Source: Pseudevernia furfuracea (Eukaryota; Ascomycota; Lecanoromycetes; Lecanorales; Parmeliaceae). Taken from it: a stretch of 64,000 nt of DNA. The position numbers and the translations under genes were made by a program. Each line of letters opens with the position of its first letter. Positions within the stretch are counted from its first letter, which is position 1. Positions 27,140-38,769 of this stretch are shown one piece after another. The notes below the pieces were generated by a model. That model was not told the origin of the DNA and searched no databases. It saw nothing but the letters and a program-made list of their open reading frames with translations. The stretch covers positions 1 through 64,000 of the forward strand of contig JAIUPT010000033.1 of assembly GCA_022315425.1 (NCBI GenBank). The letters are read 5' to 3'.

Positions 27140-29719
27140 ATGAGCACAAACAAAGACAAGAATTTTGACTGCACACTTTGCCCTCGAAGCTTTGCTAGAC
27201 TAGAGCATCTTCAGCGCCATCGAAGATCCCGTACGTACTTGAAAGATGGGCTTGGGCGGCTGAGCGACAATGGGCTTATTGGTCTTTCAGATACCAAAGA
27301 AAAGCCTTTTCAGTGCACATTGTGCCCTCATGCCTTCACTCGAAGGTGAGATACAAACTGCATACTGTGAAGCTGTATAATGCTAATGAGTCCGCAGCGA
27401 CCTCCTTCTGCGACATAAGAGGTTGGCACACTCCGCCGCTAGTCCTACAAATGGCCCAACTCATTCGCCGCGTTCGAGATCTTCCACTTCTACCTTTCTT
27501 GGTCTGGGAGAAGGAGAGATGCCAACATCTCCATCCCGCTCAGATACCTATCAACAAATCGTGACCCGTGGAGCGAGCTACCCAAGTAGCTCCGTAAACA
27601 CTTCATTAAATAGACAACAAATATTTTCTCCGTCTGCACAATTGCTGGACCAGGATGCCGTCATGCCGGACGTCGATGGAGTTGTCAGTTTGGATTGTGA
27701 GCAAAATTCCACGCTGCAGGACTCTCAGCCGTTTGCATCCCCCGGTCTCCAGTTTGAAGATGAGACCGCGGCCTCCCAAATGATGCCATTCGCAGATTTC
27801 GATGATTATCTAACGTTCCTTGAAAATTCTACTCTACCGACTCAAATGTTCTCGACCATTTTCCAATTTGAGCAACCTCTGCCCTCTTTTTCGCCAGATC
27901 CAATGATTTTGATGCCGGATATCCTTCCGTCGAGCTTCAGTTACAACCTTGAGGCAAACGTGCGGCTGGTAAGCACAGACCAGTCTGCATTTTCTCGCTT
28001 TGGTTCTCGACTTCCCTCATTACAGCCAGACGAGCAGCCAGAAGAGCAATTGAAGGAGCCGCCACAGTTGGCTCGTCCTTCCGAACAAAGCCGTACCTCT
28101 TTTTTGGAGGTCTCAACTCATTCACGGTCGACCTTGAGTAGCCGACTCGAGCGTTTTCGACACATTATCCCGGAGTCTTTCGTCCTACCGACTCGCCATG
28201 CTCTATCACGATACCTGGGCGGTTACGTGACCGGCTTCCATGAACATCTTCCTTTCCTCCATATACCCACCATATCGACTTCGAGCTCTTCCGTTGAGCT
28301 AATCCTTGCTATTGCAGCTGTAGGTGCGCAATATTGTAGAGAGCCTGAGAAAAGCGTGCAGATCTTTCACGCTGCCGAAGCAGTCGCCATGGAATCTATC
28401 CGTGAGCGAGATCGCTGGAATGCGATGCGTCCAGGACTGAACAACGAATACTTATGCTCCAGTTCCCATCATGGTCGGGAGGCTTCAAACCATTCTGAGG
28501 CTGCATATCAGACAGCCCCGGATTTGCTTGGGAAGCCTATTGAAACAGCACAGGCGCTCTTGCTCCTTATGGCCATGGCAACTTGGTTTGAGCGTACGAC
28601 TTTGGCGAGGGCAGCAATGACTATGCGAAGCCAGCTGGAGAGTGTGGTCCATGATGAAGGGTTGGGATCGAAGCATCTGGTGCACGATACTACTTGGGAG
28701 AACTGGATTGAGCATGAAGGAAGCAAAAGGACCAAATTCATCATCTATTGCTTCTTCAATCTTCACTGCATTACCTTCGATATCCCTCCCCTGATACTAA
28801 ACCGGACACTTGGACTGGAACTTCCCTGTAGCGAAGCGCAATGGAAATCCACTTCTGCAGAGAACTGGATTCAGATACGCCAGAAAGAGAAGCCTGAGCC
28901 AAGTTTCCAAGACGCCTTCACCAAACTTTTTGCTGGACGAAGCGAGGATGGCGGGACGACCGACGTTTCTACGCTTGGGGGCTACATCCTCATCCACGCA
29001 TTGGTTCAACATATTTGGTTCGTTCAGCAAATAGCCCGCTACACCCCTGCGGGGCTTGGACCCTCACCGTTGACTGATTTAATCACGCTCGAACATGCGT
29101 TGCGATCATGGCAGACAAGCTGGGCAAGAAACCCAGAGTCCTCTGTTGATCCGTTGAGTCCTCACGGCCCACTCTCATTCAACTCCTTAGCATTGCTACG
29201 GATAGCATACATCCGTATCAATGTGGATACTGGGCCCATCCGAGCATTGCGTAGCTGGGATCCGTCGCAGATCGCAATGTCGATCAAAAGGAGCTCGCCC
29301 GTAGGGCGAGGTAAACGGATGACCAGAGCTGCTTTGCATTGTGCGCATGCGCTAAGTATACCCATCAAATTGGGCATCAATTTTGTCGCCCACAACCAAA
29401 TGTTCTTCTGGTCAACGCAACACGCTCTTTGTTTTTTGGAGTGCGCCCTGTTATTGAGAAATGGTTAGAATCTGTCACGATTCCAACGCCCGAGCCTCCT
29501 CTTTCCATGGAAGAGAACAAACTCATGAATTTTGTGATCCAAATGGTAGCTGAGACTGAGTATGCCGCTCCCCCTGAGCAGCCAATAAGGAATGGAAAAC
29601 ACCTCAGTGCCGCAGTCGTTCGACTTTGGGCAAAGCTATTCCGATCGGACAGCATCTGGCAGATGATCGATGTGATTGGAAGGTCATTGAACATCTATGC
29701 AGACATGATAGAGCCTTGA
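27140..29719 (+). pseudogene. C2H2 zinc-finger / fungal-trans transcription factor with frameshift
   Basis: This is a nuclear DNA-binding regulator. Exons 27140-27230, 27291-27345 and 27398 onward splice in phase. They give two C2H2 fingers, CTLCPRSFARLEHLQRH and CTLCPHAFTRSDLLLRHKRL, followed by Ser/Pro-rich sequence and the large fungal-specific regulatory domain (ASRYLGGYVTGFHEHLPFLH region onward, with ETAQALLLLMAMATWFERT). Near 29451-29456 the frame breaks: the open frame ends at 29468, but the expected continuation (EKWLESV and about 85 more residues) lies in another frame through 29719. One missing base explains it. The truncated version would lose only the C-terminus. Its position between the CMD gene and the sugar-type transporter suggests it controls this group. 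Confidence 0.75.
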
Positions 29720-30400
29720 GGTCACGACATATGTGCGAAACCAGATTCCTCAATATCTTAAGTGTTCCGTCCTCATGATGCTTCGCGGAAGGGGCCAGAT
29801 CAACAGTCCAGTAGGGAATACCGACTCTTGCGATTGAATTTACGGGCTACGCATGAGTTCCATACCCCGTAGCACCTTGGATAGCTACATACTGTGTAGG
29901 TCCCTCAATTGCACTATTTCCACATCTCTACTACGCTGACTATAACGAAGCTGAAGCCCAGCTGCAATCCGCGGATTTTCGTAATTGATTTTGGCCAAGC
30001 TCCATAGCCCCGAATCTCACAGCGCGCGGGGAATTTTCCCAAGCGAATCTAGACCTTCAGTGTGGGGTAAAGTATATCACTGCCACGAGTCTGGGGTATC
30101 GATCCGGGGTATTCGCGTTAGCATTTAGCGTTAAACCACCTAAAAAGTATGGAACCTCACTGACCCTGAGCTCCAATTCGGGGAAATATCGAACGAGCAA
30201 CGCGTATTTGTATCAACTGCCGTTCTCCACAAAAAGACCAAACGCTATCATTGATCTCCTCGACGACCAACAGACTTATCGTTACAGGCGGCTCAGACTA
30301 AGACCGCTGTGAACGTTTCTGGTATCCGACTGCTCATTTTCCCTCCAACCAAGCTTGCCTTCATCTTCTACAGACTCGGTAGAATCTTACATTCGAAATC
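29720..30400. other. Intergenic region upstream of the MFS transporter
   Basis: No gene is recognised. It lies between two genes on the same strand and presumably contains the transporter promoter. A tRNA-like box near 30100 was considered and not supported. Confidence 0.5.
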
Positions 30401-32320
30401 ATGGCGAAGAGGAATCGGCACACTTCTTACATTACCGTCTTTGCGGCAATAGGCTCCATCACCTATGGTAAATTATGCAACGCAGCATTGAAACAATACA
30501 GTCTTCTTACACTTCCCTTCAGGATACGCTGCAAGTATCATTGGCCAAGTCATTGGACAGCCTCAATTCTACAATTACTTCGACCTTGCGCAGAAAGGTC
30601 CCGGTCTGTCTCGGACAAATACAATCCTAGGTAGACCACCCGCATATTCTCGCAACCGTTCTCGCTCGTTCTACTAACACCGACGCAGGCGCGATGAATG
30701 GTTTGTTTTTCGCTGGTGGCGCTTTGGGGTCATTGTCAATCGCGTACACCGCGAGCGCCTTTGGAAGATTGCGAACAATTCAGATAGCTTGCCTTGTCTG
30801 CATTCTGGGCGCCGCTTTGATGGCAGGTGCGGCCAATGTCGCCATGTACCTTGTAAGCCGTTTCATCATGGGCTGGGGCGTTGGTCAGATGGTCTGCGGA
30901 GGTAACACCCAAGTATTGCTGCGTGTCTGGCGCCAGCTAACAATCGCAGTCCCGCTCTACCAAGCAGAACTCTCTCCACCCAAGCACAGGGGATTTCACG
31001 TGGGACTTCACGGAATTGCTCTTGGGTTGGGTTATGCTCTTACGGGTTTCGTCGGCTTCGGATGCTATTATGACTCAACATCATCGTTCCAATGGCGATT
31101 TCCCTTCGCAGTGCAACTGATACCTACCCTGATCTTATTGTCTGGGAGTTGGAAACTACCAGAAAGTCCTCGGTGGTGTATGTCATTCCGCCTCTTCTTC
31201 CGGGAACTAGCTGACGGTGAAGTAGTACTCATGAAAGGACGTACCGATGAGGCTTTCCAAGTCATTCAGAAGCTCCATGCTCAACCTGACGACCCAGATG
31301 ACACCTTTGCCCGCAAAGAATTTTACCAGATGACCCAGCAATTTGCGTTAGATGAGCAGAAAAAACAAAACCTTGGGGTTATACACTGGTGGGATTACTT
31401 CAAGAAGGCGAGCTACCGGCGCAGAATCTTGAGTGGCTGTGGCGCAACTCTCAGCAGCGCGTGCTCTGGCAATCTTGTTGTGAACAGTAGGTCGATCGTT
31501 TCATGCCTAACAGATCCGGAGTATGCTAAGCATCGGCGCGGAAAAACAGACTACCAGGTCACTCTCTATACCGGGCTCGGCATTACCGGCGGAATCCCAA
31601 TTCTACTCTTCGCAATCTGGGACATCGTCGGCATGTTAGGCAACATCGTGGCCGCGACCGCCCTCATGGACCGCTTTGGCCGCAAAGTCTGCCTTCTGAT
31701 AGGTATCTCGGGGACAGCCACTTGCCTGGCCTTTGAAGCCGCCCTGACCAAATATTTCGTCGGTCAAGAGACACCAAATAAGGTTGGACTGGGCTTTGGC
31801 ACTTTCTTCATCTTCTTTTACGTGGTGTTCTATGCCACCTTCATTGATGCACAACAATACGTCATCGTTTCAGAAGTTTTCCCTATGGAGTTCAGAAGCA
31901 TCGGCGTCGCATTGAGTCTTTTCGCCCAAACAGCCGCAGCGGCATTGTTCGTCGGAGTGGCGCCTGTTAGTAGGTCGGCCCGGAACCGGCGGCCACTGCA
32001 GCTACGGTACTGACATTGAACACAGGCTTTACTCATATAGGCTGGAAGTTCTATCTTGTCTTCATTTGCCTTGATGTCTGCACCTTCACAATGGTCTGGG
32101 TGTTCTTTCCTGAGGTACGAAGTTCTTGCTCATGAACGCTGTGCCACATCATCACTAACTTGCATAATAGACCAAAGGCCTTTCACTAGAAGAGATCAAC
32201 GAACTATTTGGTGACCCTGTCGCGGTTCATATCACGCATGACCAGGAAGAAGACCTGGACAAGAAAATTCAAGATATGAGTATTGTCGGGGTCGGCTATA
32301 CTCACCAGGAAAAAGCTTGA
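30401..32320 (+). CDS. MFS sugar-type transporter (lactose permease group)
   Basis: This is a 12-helix sugar porter of the plasma membrane. Exon 1 (30401) and exon 2 splice to ITYGYAASIIGQVIGQPQFY, then NTILGAMNGLFFAGGALGSL. Later landmarks are LPESPRW, the MDRFGRK loop motif, and the C-terminal WVFFPETKGLSLEEINELFG carrying the PETKG signature. Several introns, including two in frame (30901-30948 and about 31181-31225) and one with a GTAGGT donor at 31970, restore the family sequence. The ORF stays open to 32320. The group includes hexose, lactose and quinate carriers, so the substrate is not fixed. It follows the transcription factor on the same strand and faces the alcohol dehydrogenase gene. 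Confidence 0.85.
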
Positions 32321-32664
32321 AGAACATAGTTTTCTTCTAAGTAATGGATTAATTAAAGTCTCCAGGTAAGGTGCCGTGCGTGGCATTTTGTACATATCAA
32401 ACTCGCAAAATATAATTAGCTGTAAATATCTGTTGAACGGCGTGACTGTTGCAACAGCTGGTATGGATTCGCGTGTCTTTAGATAACCTCTCCCAACTCC
32501 AACTTATATGTTAGGAAAGATACGCATTTCAAGTGATAATGTTGTCTCTTACGAGGTCCCCAAAAACATTGATAGCCGTCCAACATGCCTAGATCAATTT
32601 TTTGCGCTGCGCAATGATCAAAAGTATGGTGGAAAAAGGACGGTAACAGATAGCTACTAACAAC
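32321..32664. other. Convergent intergenic region
   Basis: The region between the 3' ends of the transporter and the alcohol dehydrogenase is AT-leaning and shows no gene. Confidence 0.5.
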
Positions 32665-33792
32665 TCACGGCCTACTCAACTCACCCTGCCCCGACGCCTC
32701 CAAATCCACCACCAATTTACCACCTTCACCCTTCTTGTACGCCTCTACCAGATCATTCAACGCTTCCAGACTCCACGTCCTCGTCCTCGCCCTGATATTC
32801 TTGCGTGCGGCCAGCTGCAGCATCTCTCTCGCGCACCGATGGCTCCCGACTAGACTACCCACGATCTCGACGTCTTTAAAAACCAAATCCTTGGCGCTAA
32901 AACTGAATCCTTTCTCTGGGAACGAGACAACCACACACCTGCCATGCGGACGAAGGAGTGACATTCCAAAAGAGAACGCGGCTTGAGATTCCGGAAGGAT
33001 CAGAACGGCTGGAATGCCTCGCTCGGACGGTAACACCGTTCCCGCCGAATCCGCGAGGGACGAAAGAATCGTTTCCGCATCAGTGGATCTTGCATCGAAG
33101 ATTTGGGCGGCGGATTCGGGTTTCAGGCAGCTCTTTGCCAAACGCAGCGGGGCATCAGCGTTATCAACACCCAGGACACGATAGCCCATCTGGGTCGCAA
33201 ACTGCAGGCCCAAATGTCCCAAGCCTCCACCACAGCCTACAATGCCAACAACATCACCAGCCTGAAGCCCGCAGCGTTTCAGAGCCGCGAAAACAGTCAG
33301 CCCGGCGCACATCAGCGGCGCGGTTTCCACAAAGGACAACTCCTCTGGGATCGGTACTACTTGCCGGGAATCTATGAGGGCGTATTCTTGAAAGCCGCCG
33401 TCGCGTGTGATGCCGTTGTTACCGGCCTTGGGGCAGTAAACGGAGTAACCATTTTCATCCTCGCTGTTTGTGCATTCTTTGCACTGGCCGCAGGGACGAT
33501 ACGCACGACCTGGCACGCCGACACGAGTGCCGGTTTGGAGATTATCGGAGGTCGGAACAGCTGGGCCGACAGAGATGACTGTCCCGGCGAACTCGTGACA
33601 GGGTACCAAGGGCAGGGTTTTGCCCATAGCGCCGGAAGCGTAGACAGCATCGGTATGGCAGTATGAGGCAGCATAGACGCGGACTAAGATATCGTAGCCT
33701 GTTGGAGGAGGGGGAAAAGGTCTCGTAGTGAGTTCGTAGGGAGTGTTGAAGGCGTTGAGTACTTGAGCCTGCATAGCGGTTGGAAGGGCCAT
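32665..33792 (-). CDS. Zinc-dependent alcohol dehydrogenase
   Basis: The protein has 375 residues, one exon, and is full length. Catalytic zinc ligands are C45 (SYCHTD), H66 with E67 (CHEF) and C162 (LMCAGLT). The structural zinc cluster is C101, C104, C107 and C120 (CGQCKEC...YC). The nucleotide site is IVGCGGGLGHLGLQ near 184-197. It resembles microbial ADH1/ADH3-type medium-chain dehydrogenases, which interconvert primary alcohols and aldehydes with NAD(P). Codons and reading frame look healthy. As a neighbour of the transporter and the lactonase/CMD group it could supply an alcohol or aldehyde step. That role is inferred from position only. Confidence 0.9.
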   Translation of the reverse strand: MALPTAMQAQVLNAFNTPYELTTRPFPPPPTGYDILVRVYAASYCHTDAVYASGAMGKTLPLVPCHEFAGTVISVGPAVPTSDNLQTGTRVGVPGRAYRPCGQCKECTNSEDENGYSVYCPKAGNNGITRDGGFQEYALIDSRQVVPIPEELSFVETAPLMCAGLTVFAALKRCGLQAGDVVGIVGCGGGLGHLGLQFATQMGYRVLGVDNADAPLRLAKSCLKPESAAQIFDARSTDAETILSSLADSAGTVLPSERGIPAVLILPESQAAFSFGMSLLRPHGRCVVVSFPEKGFSFSAKDLVFKDVEIVGSLVGSHRCAREMLQLAARKNIRARTRTWSLEALNDLVEAYKKGEGGKLVVDLEASGQGELSRP

Positions 33793-35186
33793 GTTTCTAG
33801 AGGTGACGTAAAATGTTGAACTGCTGTGACTGAGATAAAGACTTCGTAAGGACTAAATATTTCTGACAATTTGATCTAGCAATTCAAATTGAAGGCCTGA
33901 AGTAGATGTTTGAAAATTAGAAGCAAAACAGACTTTCGGGCGGTACCCATTAGAGATCCGGCGGGCGGCCCCAATTTGGAGACCGGAGATATGTTGTAGC
34001 GTACACTGCTTTGATGCAGCACCAAGAAAATGGTCCGGTTGCTAGCTATGGTAGAGTATATCGAAGGACCTGCGATTTTCGTAGTTTCAGATCAAGGTGC
34101 GTGTCTAATCGATCGGGAGAACGTGACTAGGTATGTGATCGCTCGTTCCTTTAAGTTTTCTGTAGTCTTCTCAAAATCACTTTCAGAGGATTATCACTTT
34201 CAGAGGATTGACCCTGCCATTTGAGACCGATGCATGACTCAGAGTGACTGTAACAAACAACCACGCCTCTAAATCCCATCCAGACGGGGGAATGAATGAA
34301 TAGCCTAATAAGATTTCACTCTTGACTTGAAGCAGGAGACTCCATTAAATGCGGAAATGTTTGTATCTTTGGTGTATAGTTTTTCAACAGTCAAAATCAG
34401 CCTCCTCCTCTTCCAGCGGGTTCGTAAGCAGAGGAGACTGATACTAATCGAGTAGGATGTATTCATGTCTGCTTATGATGACGCCTCAGATGATAGATTG
34501 TGCATATGGCTCTATGCTTCACAGTTCTTAGGCGCTAGATAGAAGAAGAAAACTCATCACAATACTTTTGGTCTGTTGAACCTTCCCTGTTGGAAACAGG
34601 AGCTTGTCTCTATTTAGAATGACGGAAGCTTCGCCTTATTTTGTCACACCATTTTTGCTGAAGCTGATTTTTCTTCGGGCATAAAGACAGCTGTCATTGT
34701 CTGTCTCCTTTGCTCTAGCTTCAACGTTGACAGAAACAGTGAGACTGCTGAAGAAAAGGTCCTCATCATTCCGTAGGAAAATATAGCAAAATTCATGCAC
34801 AGAGAGCGAAATGTTCGAGCGAAGTTCAGAGTCGATGTCAGAAAAAAGTAACAATCCTCGTTACTTGTTCCTAACCAATTCTTCTGTTATTTAATCATCA
34901 ATTCAAAGAGCCGATGGGTTCTGATAAATACACATAAAGTGTGTGCAAACAGCCTAGCCCCGCCTTTCGGCGGGGCGATTTAAAACCCTGGGTTAGTGTA
35001 CTTGGGGTTAATTGGCACCCCTGATGATTGATCAGCTTTTGCTTTCGGCAAGAAATTTATGTTCGAAAAAGCTACACTCACCGGCTGGATTTACATATAA
35101 ATTGACGTTCCAAAATGCCAGTGCAAAACCGTAATAAGCCTGGCAGACTGTCACGTGCGAGAAACAAGTCAATAAAGAAGGCCATG
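33793..35186. other. Intergenic region, 1.4 kb
   Basis: The longest frames are 64-72 codons without domain content. A strong GC hairpin lies at 34957-34976 (separate entry). Nothing else is supported. Confidence 0.55.
34957..34976. repeat. Perfect 8-bp GC hairpin
   Basis: GCCCCGCC, a TTTC loop and GGCGGGGC form a perfect stem in otherwise AT-leaning DNA. It sits in a gene-free region, not close behind a coding end. It could be part of a small non-autonomous element or a structured RNA; I have no evidence for either. Confidence 0.6.
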
Positions 35187-36256
35187 TCATATATAGATCA
35201 GGCTCTCGAACTTACGCAAATCCGCGTCCTTATACACCACACACTGGGTCCAATATCCTCCATAATTCTCTAGATTCTGCTGCCACTCCGAAAAATAGGA
35301 TTTCGCCCCGCGCGCGTAACCAAGGGCCATCATGAGAACGTAGAAATCGGGACCCCTGAAGTAATCGATGGTCCAACGCGATTGCAACATACTTTTCGAG
35401 TTCCTGAAGAGGTTGTTGGCCACCGTATAAGCGAGCTTATTCGCGTCTAGTAGATTGATCGCGATCTGGTTTCCAGTGACATCGTCCTGCTTATCCTCCA
35501 GAGCCGATGCGCAGATCCGCATCACCGTGCGGCTGGGCGCTTCGCCTTGAGCGCCGTTGACGTACGTCGTGGCTCGCTGGAGGGCGAACATAGTCCCTGG
35601 TTGGATGTTGGAATTAGGCGGCTGATAGGGACCAATCGTTTGGCACGCTTGCAGTTCTGCGTCCCATGGCTCGTATGTGTTGGAAAACCCATCATAGCCG
35701 CGTATAACCCCGTCGGAGCCCTCTCTCGCCTCAAGGTAGCTGGCACCGCAAGCGAAAATGATGGGATGTGGAAAAAATAGACTATCCTGGGTGTAGACTG
35801 TCCAGTCAATATTATCGGCCGCCTGAAATAAAGCTATTTCCAACGTATTAGATCGACCGTGTCTTGGGGCAGAGGTTTGAGGCTGTGTGGTGTGTAATGT
35901 CCATAGCACAAATGAATGGCTATTAACTCACCGACGGTATTTTCAACTTGAGCAGTGTCAGCAAACAAACTTTGTTGTATCTTTGTTTGATAAATTGTCT
36001 CTAATTCGCGCTTGGACCAAGATGTTTTCGAGCCAGCGCCACGTTCTGCCATAATTCCTGCTGAACCGAGGACTTGTTCCACAAGGGCGAGGTCTGAAAA
36101 CAAAGAGTCAGCTTGCAGATATCTGCCAGATATCTATCATTGAAAGGATGTCGCACTTGTACAGCTCGGATGAACGAGAATGGAATAGCATTGCAAATTT
36201 ATCGAGCAGAGAAGCAAGAGCTTGAGGAGCCGGTGGCTACCGAAGAGACTGAGCAT
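35187..36256 (-). CDS. Putative secreted protein, family not recognised
   Basis: Three exons (36256-36157, 36093-35932, 35833-35187) give 302 residues in phase. The start MLSLFGSHRLLKLLLLCSIN followed by LQCYS looks like a signal peptide. The mature part includes SWSKRELETIYQTKIQQSLF, FPHPIIFACGASYLEAREGS and QSRWTIDYFRGPDFYVLMMA. I see no HExxH, catalytic triad or other motif that would set an activity, and only a few cysteines. It could be an extracellular enzyme of unknown type or an effector-like protein. The secretion call depends on exon 1 being right. Confidence 0.6.
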
Positions 36257-37217
36257 GTTGTATGAAGGGAAGATGATGTTGACTTCCTTTCATCTTACTG
36301 ATGAGTTGACAGATAGTACTTCAGTCCTCATGAGTGTCTTGAAGGTGTCAGAGGGAAAATGAAAGGCGGAGCTTGGTCGGAGTCTCTCGCTGCACATTAA
36401 GGGTTGATTGTCCCCAGGTTTTGTCCTCGTGAAATGAGGCGGTGCAAATTAATGATATTATTCATCATCATCACTCATTTCTCGTATTTCATCTCGTACA
36501 AAACAAAGGCAAAAGTGGATACGAGATATCGCAACGCTAGCAGCTACAATCAGTACAGTAGCTGAGTAGTACTAAGGTACCTAGGTGTTGGAATTAGTGG
36601 TTGCTTCTGAAAAAAGTAAATTAGAATTGGGGAAATTGGCTCAATAATAATACGAGTAGACAGGAGTAATATTAATGTTGGTCTCCATGTTGGTTTCATC
36701 ACCGCGGCTCACGAGTCACAGCGGTTCGAGAATCTGCTTACCTAATAAGTACCTGTGCAGTCTACTTACTTCTATTTACTCAAGGGCGCGGGGCAAGCTT
36801 GATATGACCAATGATAGTAGTCCCTGCAGGCTACAACCTACAAGTATCACAGTATCTTAAAGTACCTTACATCGCGTCCCTGCTAGCGTGTCCATACCGG
36901 ACTCAAACGAAACAGATACGAAACTCAAAAGCGAAAATGTGTGCGACGGCTCGCTGCTAACTAGTGCTAAATCGGCCTCCTCCTCCATCATTATTGTGTG
37001 ATGTTTCCGAGCTCCATTATTATTTTGCCTTCCCTATTGATGTTACCTATTATTATTATTATTATTATTATTATCCCAGATTCTACTACAACCGCCGAGG
37101 TTTCTTCCAAGCCAGGCGAACGCATCATTTTTGATTCTTCGTCTACGTGTAACAGTCAGAAGCGCTCGTTTTCTACATCTCTCCTTTGACAAGACGCTTG
37201 TTTGTCCACAGATCATC
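36257..37217. other. Intergenic region with ATT microsatellite
   Basis: No gene is supported. The only distinct feature is an ATT repeat at about 37048-37074. The region separates two divergent genes for secreted proteins. Confidence 0.55.
37048..37074. repeat. ATT trinucleotide microsatellite
   Basis: About nine uninterrupted ATT units. The frames crossing it (for example a poly-Asn run on the minus strand) are by-products. Confidence 0.9.
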
Positions 37218-38769
37218 ATGTTTTGCACCCAGATTTGTGTGACAATCCTCTACCTACTCTGTCAGGTTCCCACATATCTATGTCAAATCACCGACTTCAC
37301 ACAAACAATTCAAATCGCGGAACTAACTGCCATACCACTCCCTGTAAGTAGGAGCCGAGATATGTTGCCTTCTCTCCGCCTGATCGACTGACTGTTAAAG
37401 ACCGCATCCGCTGACCTCACTACGACTGGCCTCAACGTGCTACTACTCAGTACTCCCGACGACGGCTCTGCCTACAATTTCCAACTCTCAGGCGCTCTTT
37501 TCGCGTCTATCTTGGAAGTCAATTCGCAAGCACCCGCGGGTTCAGATACAGGCAATATATCGGCAATCGAAGAAATTCTTGCTGATGGCTACTCCAACGC
37601 CGTTCAGAAGAAGTTCCTCGTTACTGCCGGACTCGTCGCTTCTGCAATCCAGATCGCCACAGCAGTCGCCGCCCTCGCTGCTGCTCTCGCGTCCGTAGCC
37701 AAATTCTCGCAAACCCATTGGCCTTCTTCGCCTTCACCTATAAGCTTGAGTCTATCTCAGTATGATATTGACGAGTTAGACAGCCTCCCGTCGACGATCG
37801 CTGTCTATAAGGTCGCTTACGAGAGCACGGTATTTGTAGTCACAGTGCCGAATACCGCCAACTTTGAGATTGCGACTGCGACTCAAGCGCAAGGAGCTAC
37901 AACGACGGGCTTGTGTCCTGTAGACGATCAGGCAACGGCTGTAAGAACCCGGTCCGCGGTACAAGCATGTGCTGACCCTTGTTGAAGATTGCTTGTTGTG
38001 ACGCCGGCTGCGTAGCATCGTCGACGCAGACATTGTGTCCTACAGCGGTGAGTACTTGATCCATAGTGCCCACGTAGTAGTCGCGAGTCGATTGCTGACC
38101 ATGGATAGGCGCCCAAGTTTCCTTACTGCATTTGTGCGCCATGCCTCAGCGCCATGCTCGGTAAGTAGCCAAACCCTGTTACATTCCGGTTGTAGCCCAA
38201 TTAACATAAATTCAGATCTCCCCGGAAATGCGACGATGTTAGCTGAGGGTTTCAATGCTCTTGCTTCAATGGGGGCTATGACTCCTACGCCCGTATGCTC
38301 GGCGTCCGCGCTATGGTATAACACCACAAGTACCCAATGTGGTTGTGCTAGCGCTAGCTCTGCCACAGCGACAGCTCAATACTCAACAATTTCCGGGGCC
38401 CCTAGCCAATCTGCCTGTGCTTTTACGGCGTCCAGTGACCTCGGCCCACCGATACCTGACCCTACTAACCTGGTACTTTTGACCTGCTACGATCAGACCG
38501 GTCCAAACAATGTCTGCACGGGCCCGGGCGTTTCGTACAGCTATGTAAACCAGCTCGATAATACAGATTGCCTACCTGCTACTGGCTGCAATTGTATAAA
38601 TGTCGTCTCGTTCAATATCTCTACGGTTACCTGGAACGACAGAGGGTGTAACGGAGACAAGTCCGTCTGGCAGGCATCGCAAAATTGCTCTACGTGGGTA
38701 AACGGAAATACGTCAACGCCGGGAACGGAATCTATAGGGTTTTGGCCTAATTGTCCAGGAGAGTTTTGA
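37218..38769 (+). CDS. Putative secreted cysteine-rich protein, unknown family
   Basis: Five exons (37218-37343, 37401-37940, 37988-38047, 38109-38160, 38216-38769) splice in phase to 443 residues. The start MFCTQICVTILYLLCQVPTY is hydrophobic and signal-like. A long Ala-rich hydrophobic segment (LVASAIQIATAVAALAAALA) lies near residue 110-140. The C-terminal half is cysteine-rich: CPVDDQATAIACCDAGC, APKFPYCICAPC, CSASALWYNTTSTQCGC, TGCNC, then a GFWPNCPGEF end. NTTS and similar sites suggest glycosylation. I do not recognise the family. It may be a cell-wall or secreted protein. The neighbouring gene at 35187-36256 is also putatively secreted and is transcribed away from it. Confidence 0.65.

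Noticed and set aside
30085..30150. Possible tRNA-like T-loop (GGTATCGATCC)
   Set aside because: Stem pairing and the D-arm could not be found.
33103..33666. 187-codon plus-strand frame
   Set aside because: It is antisense to the alcohol dehydrogenase, whose domain signals are unambiguous.
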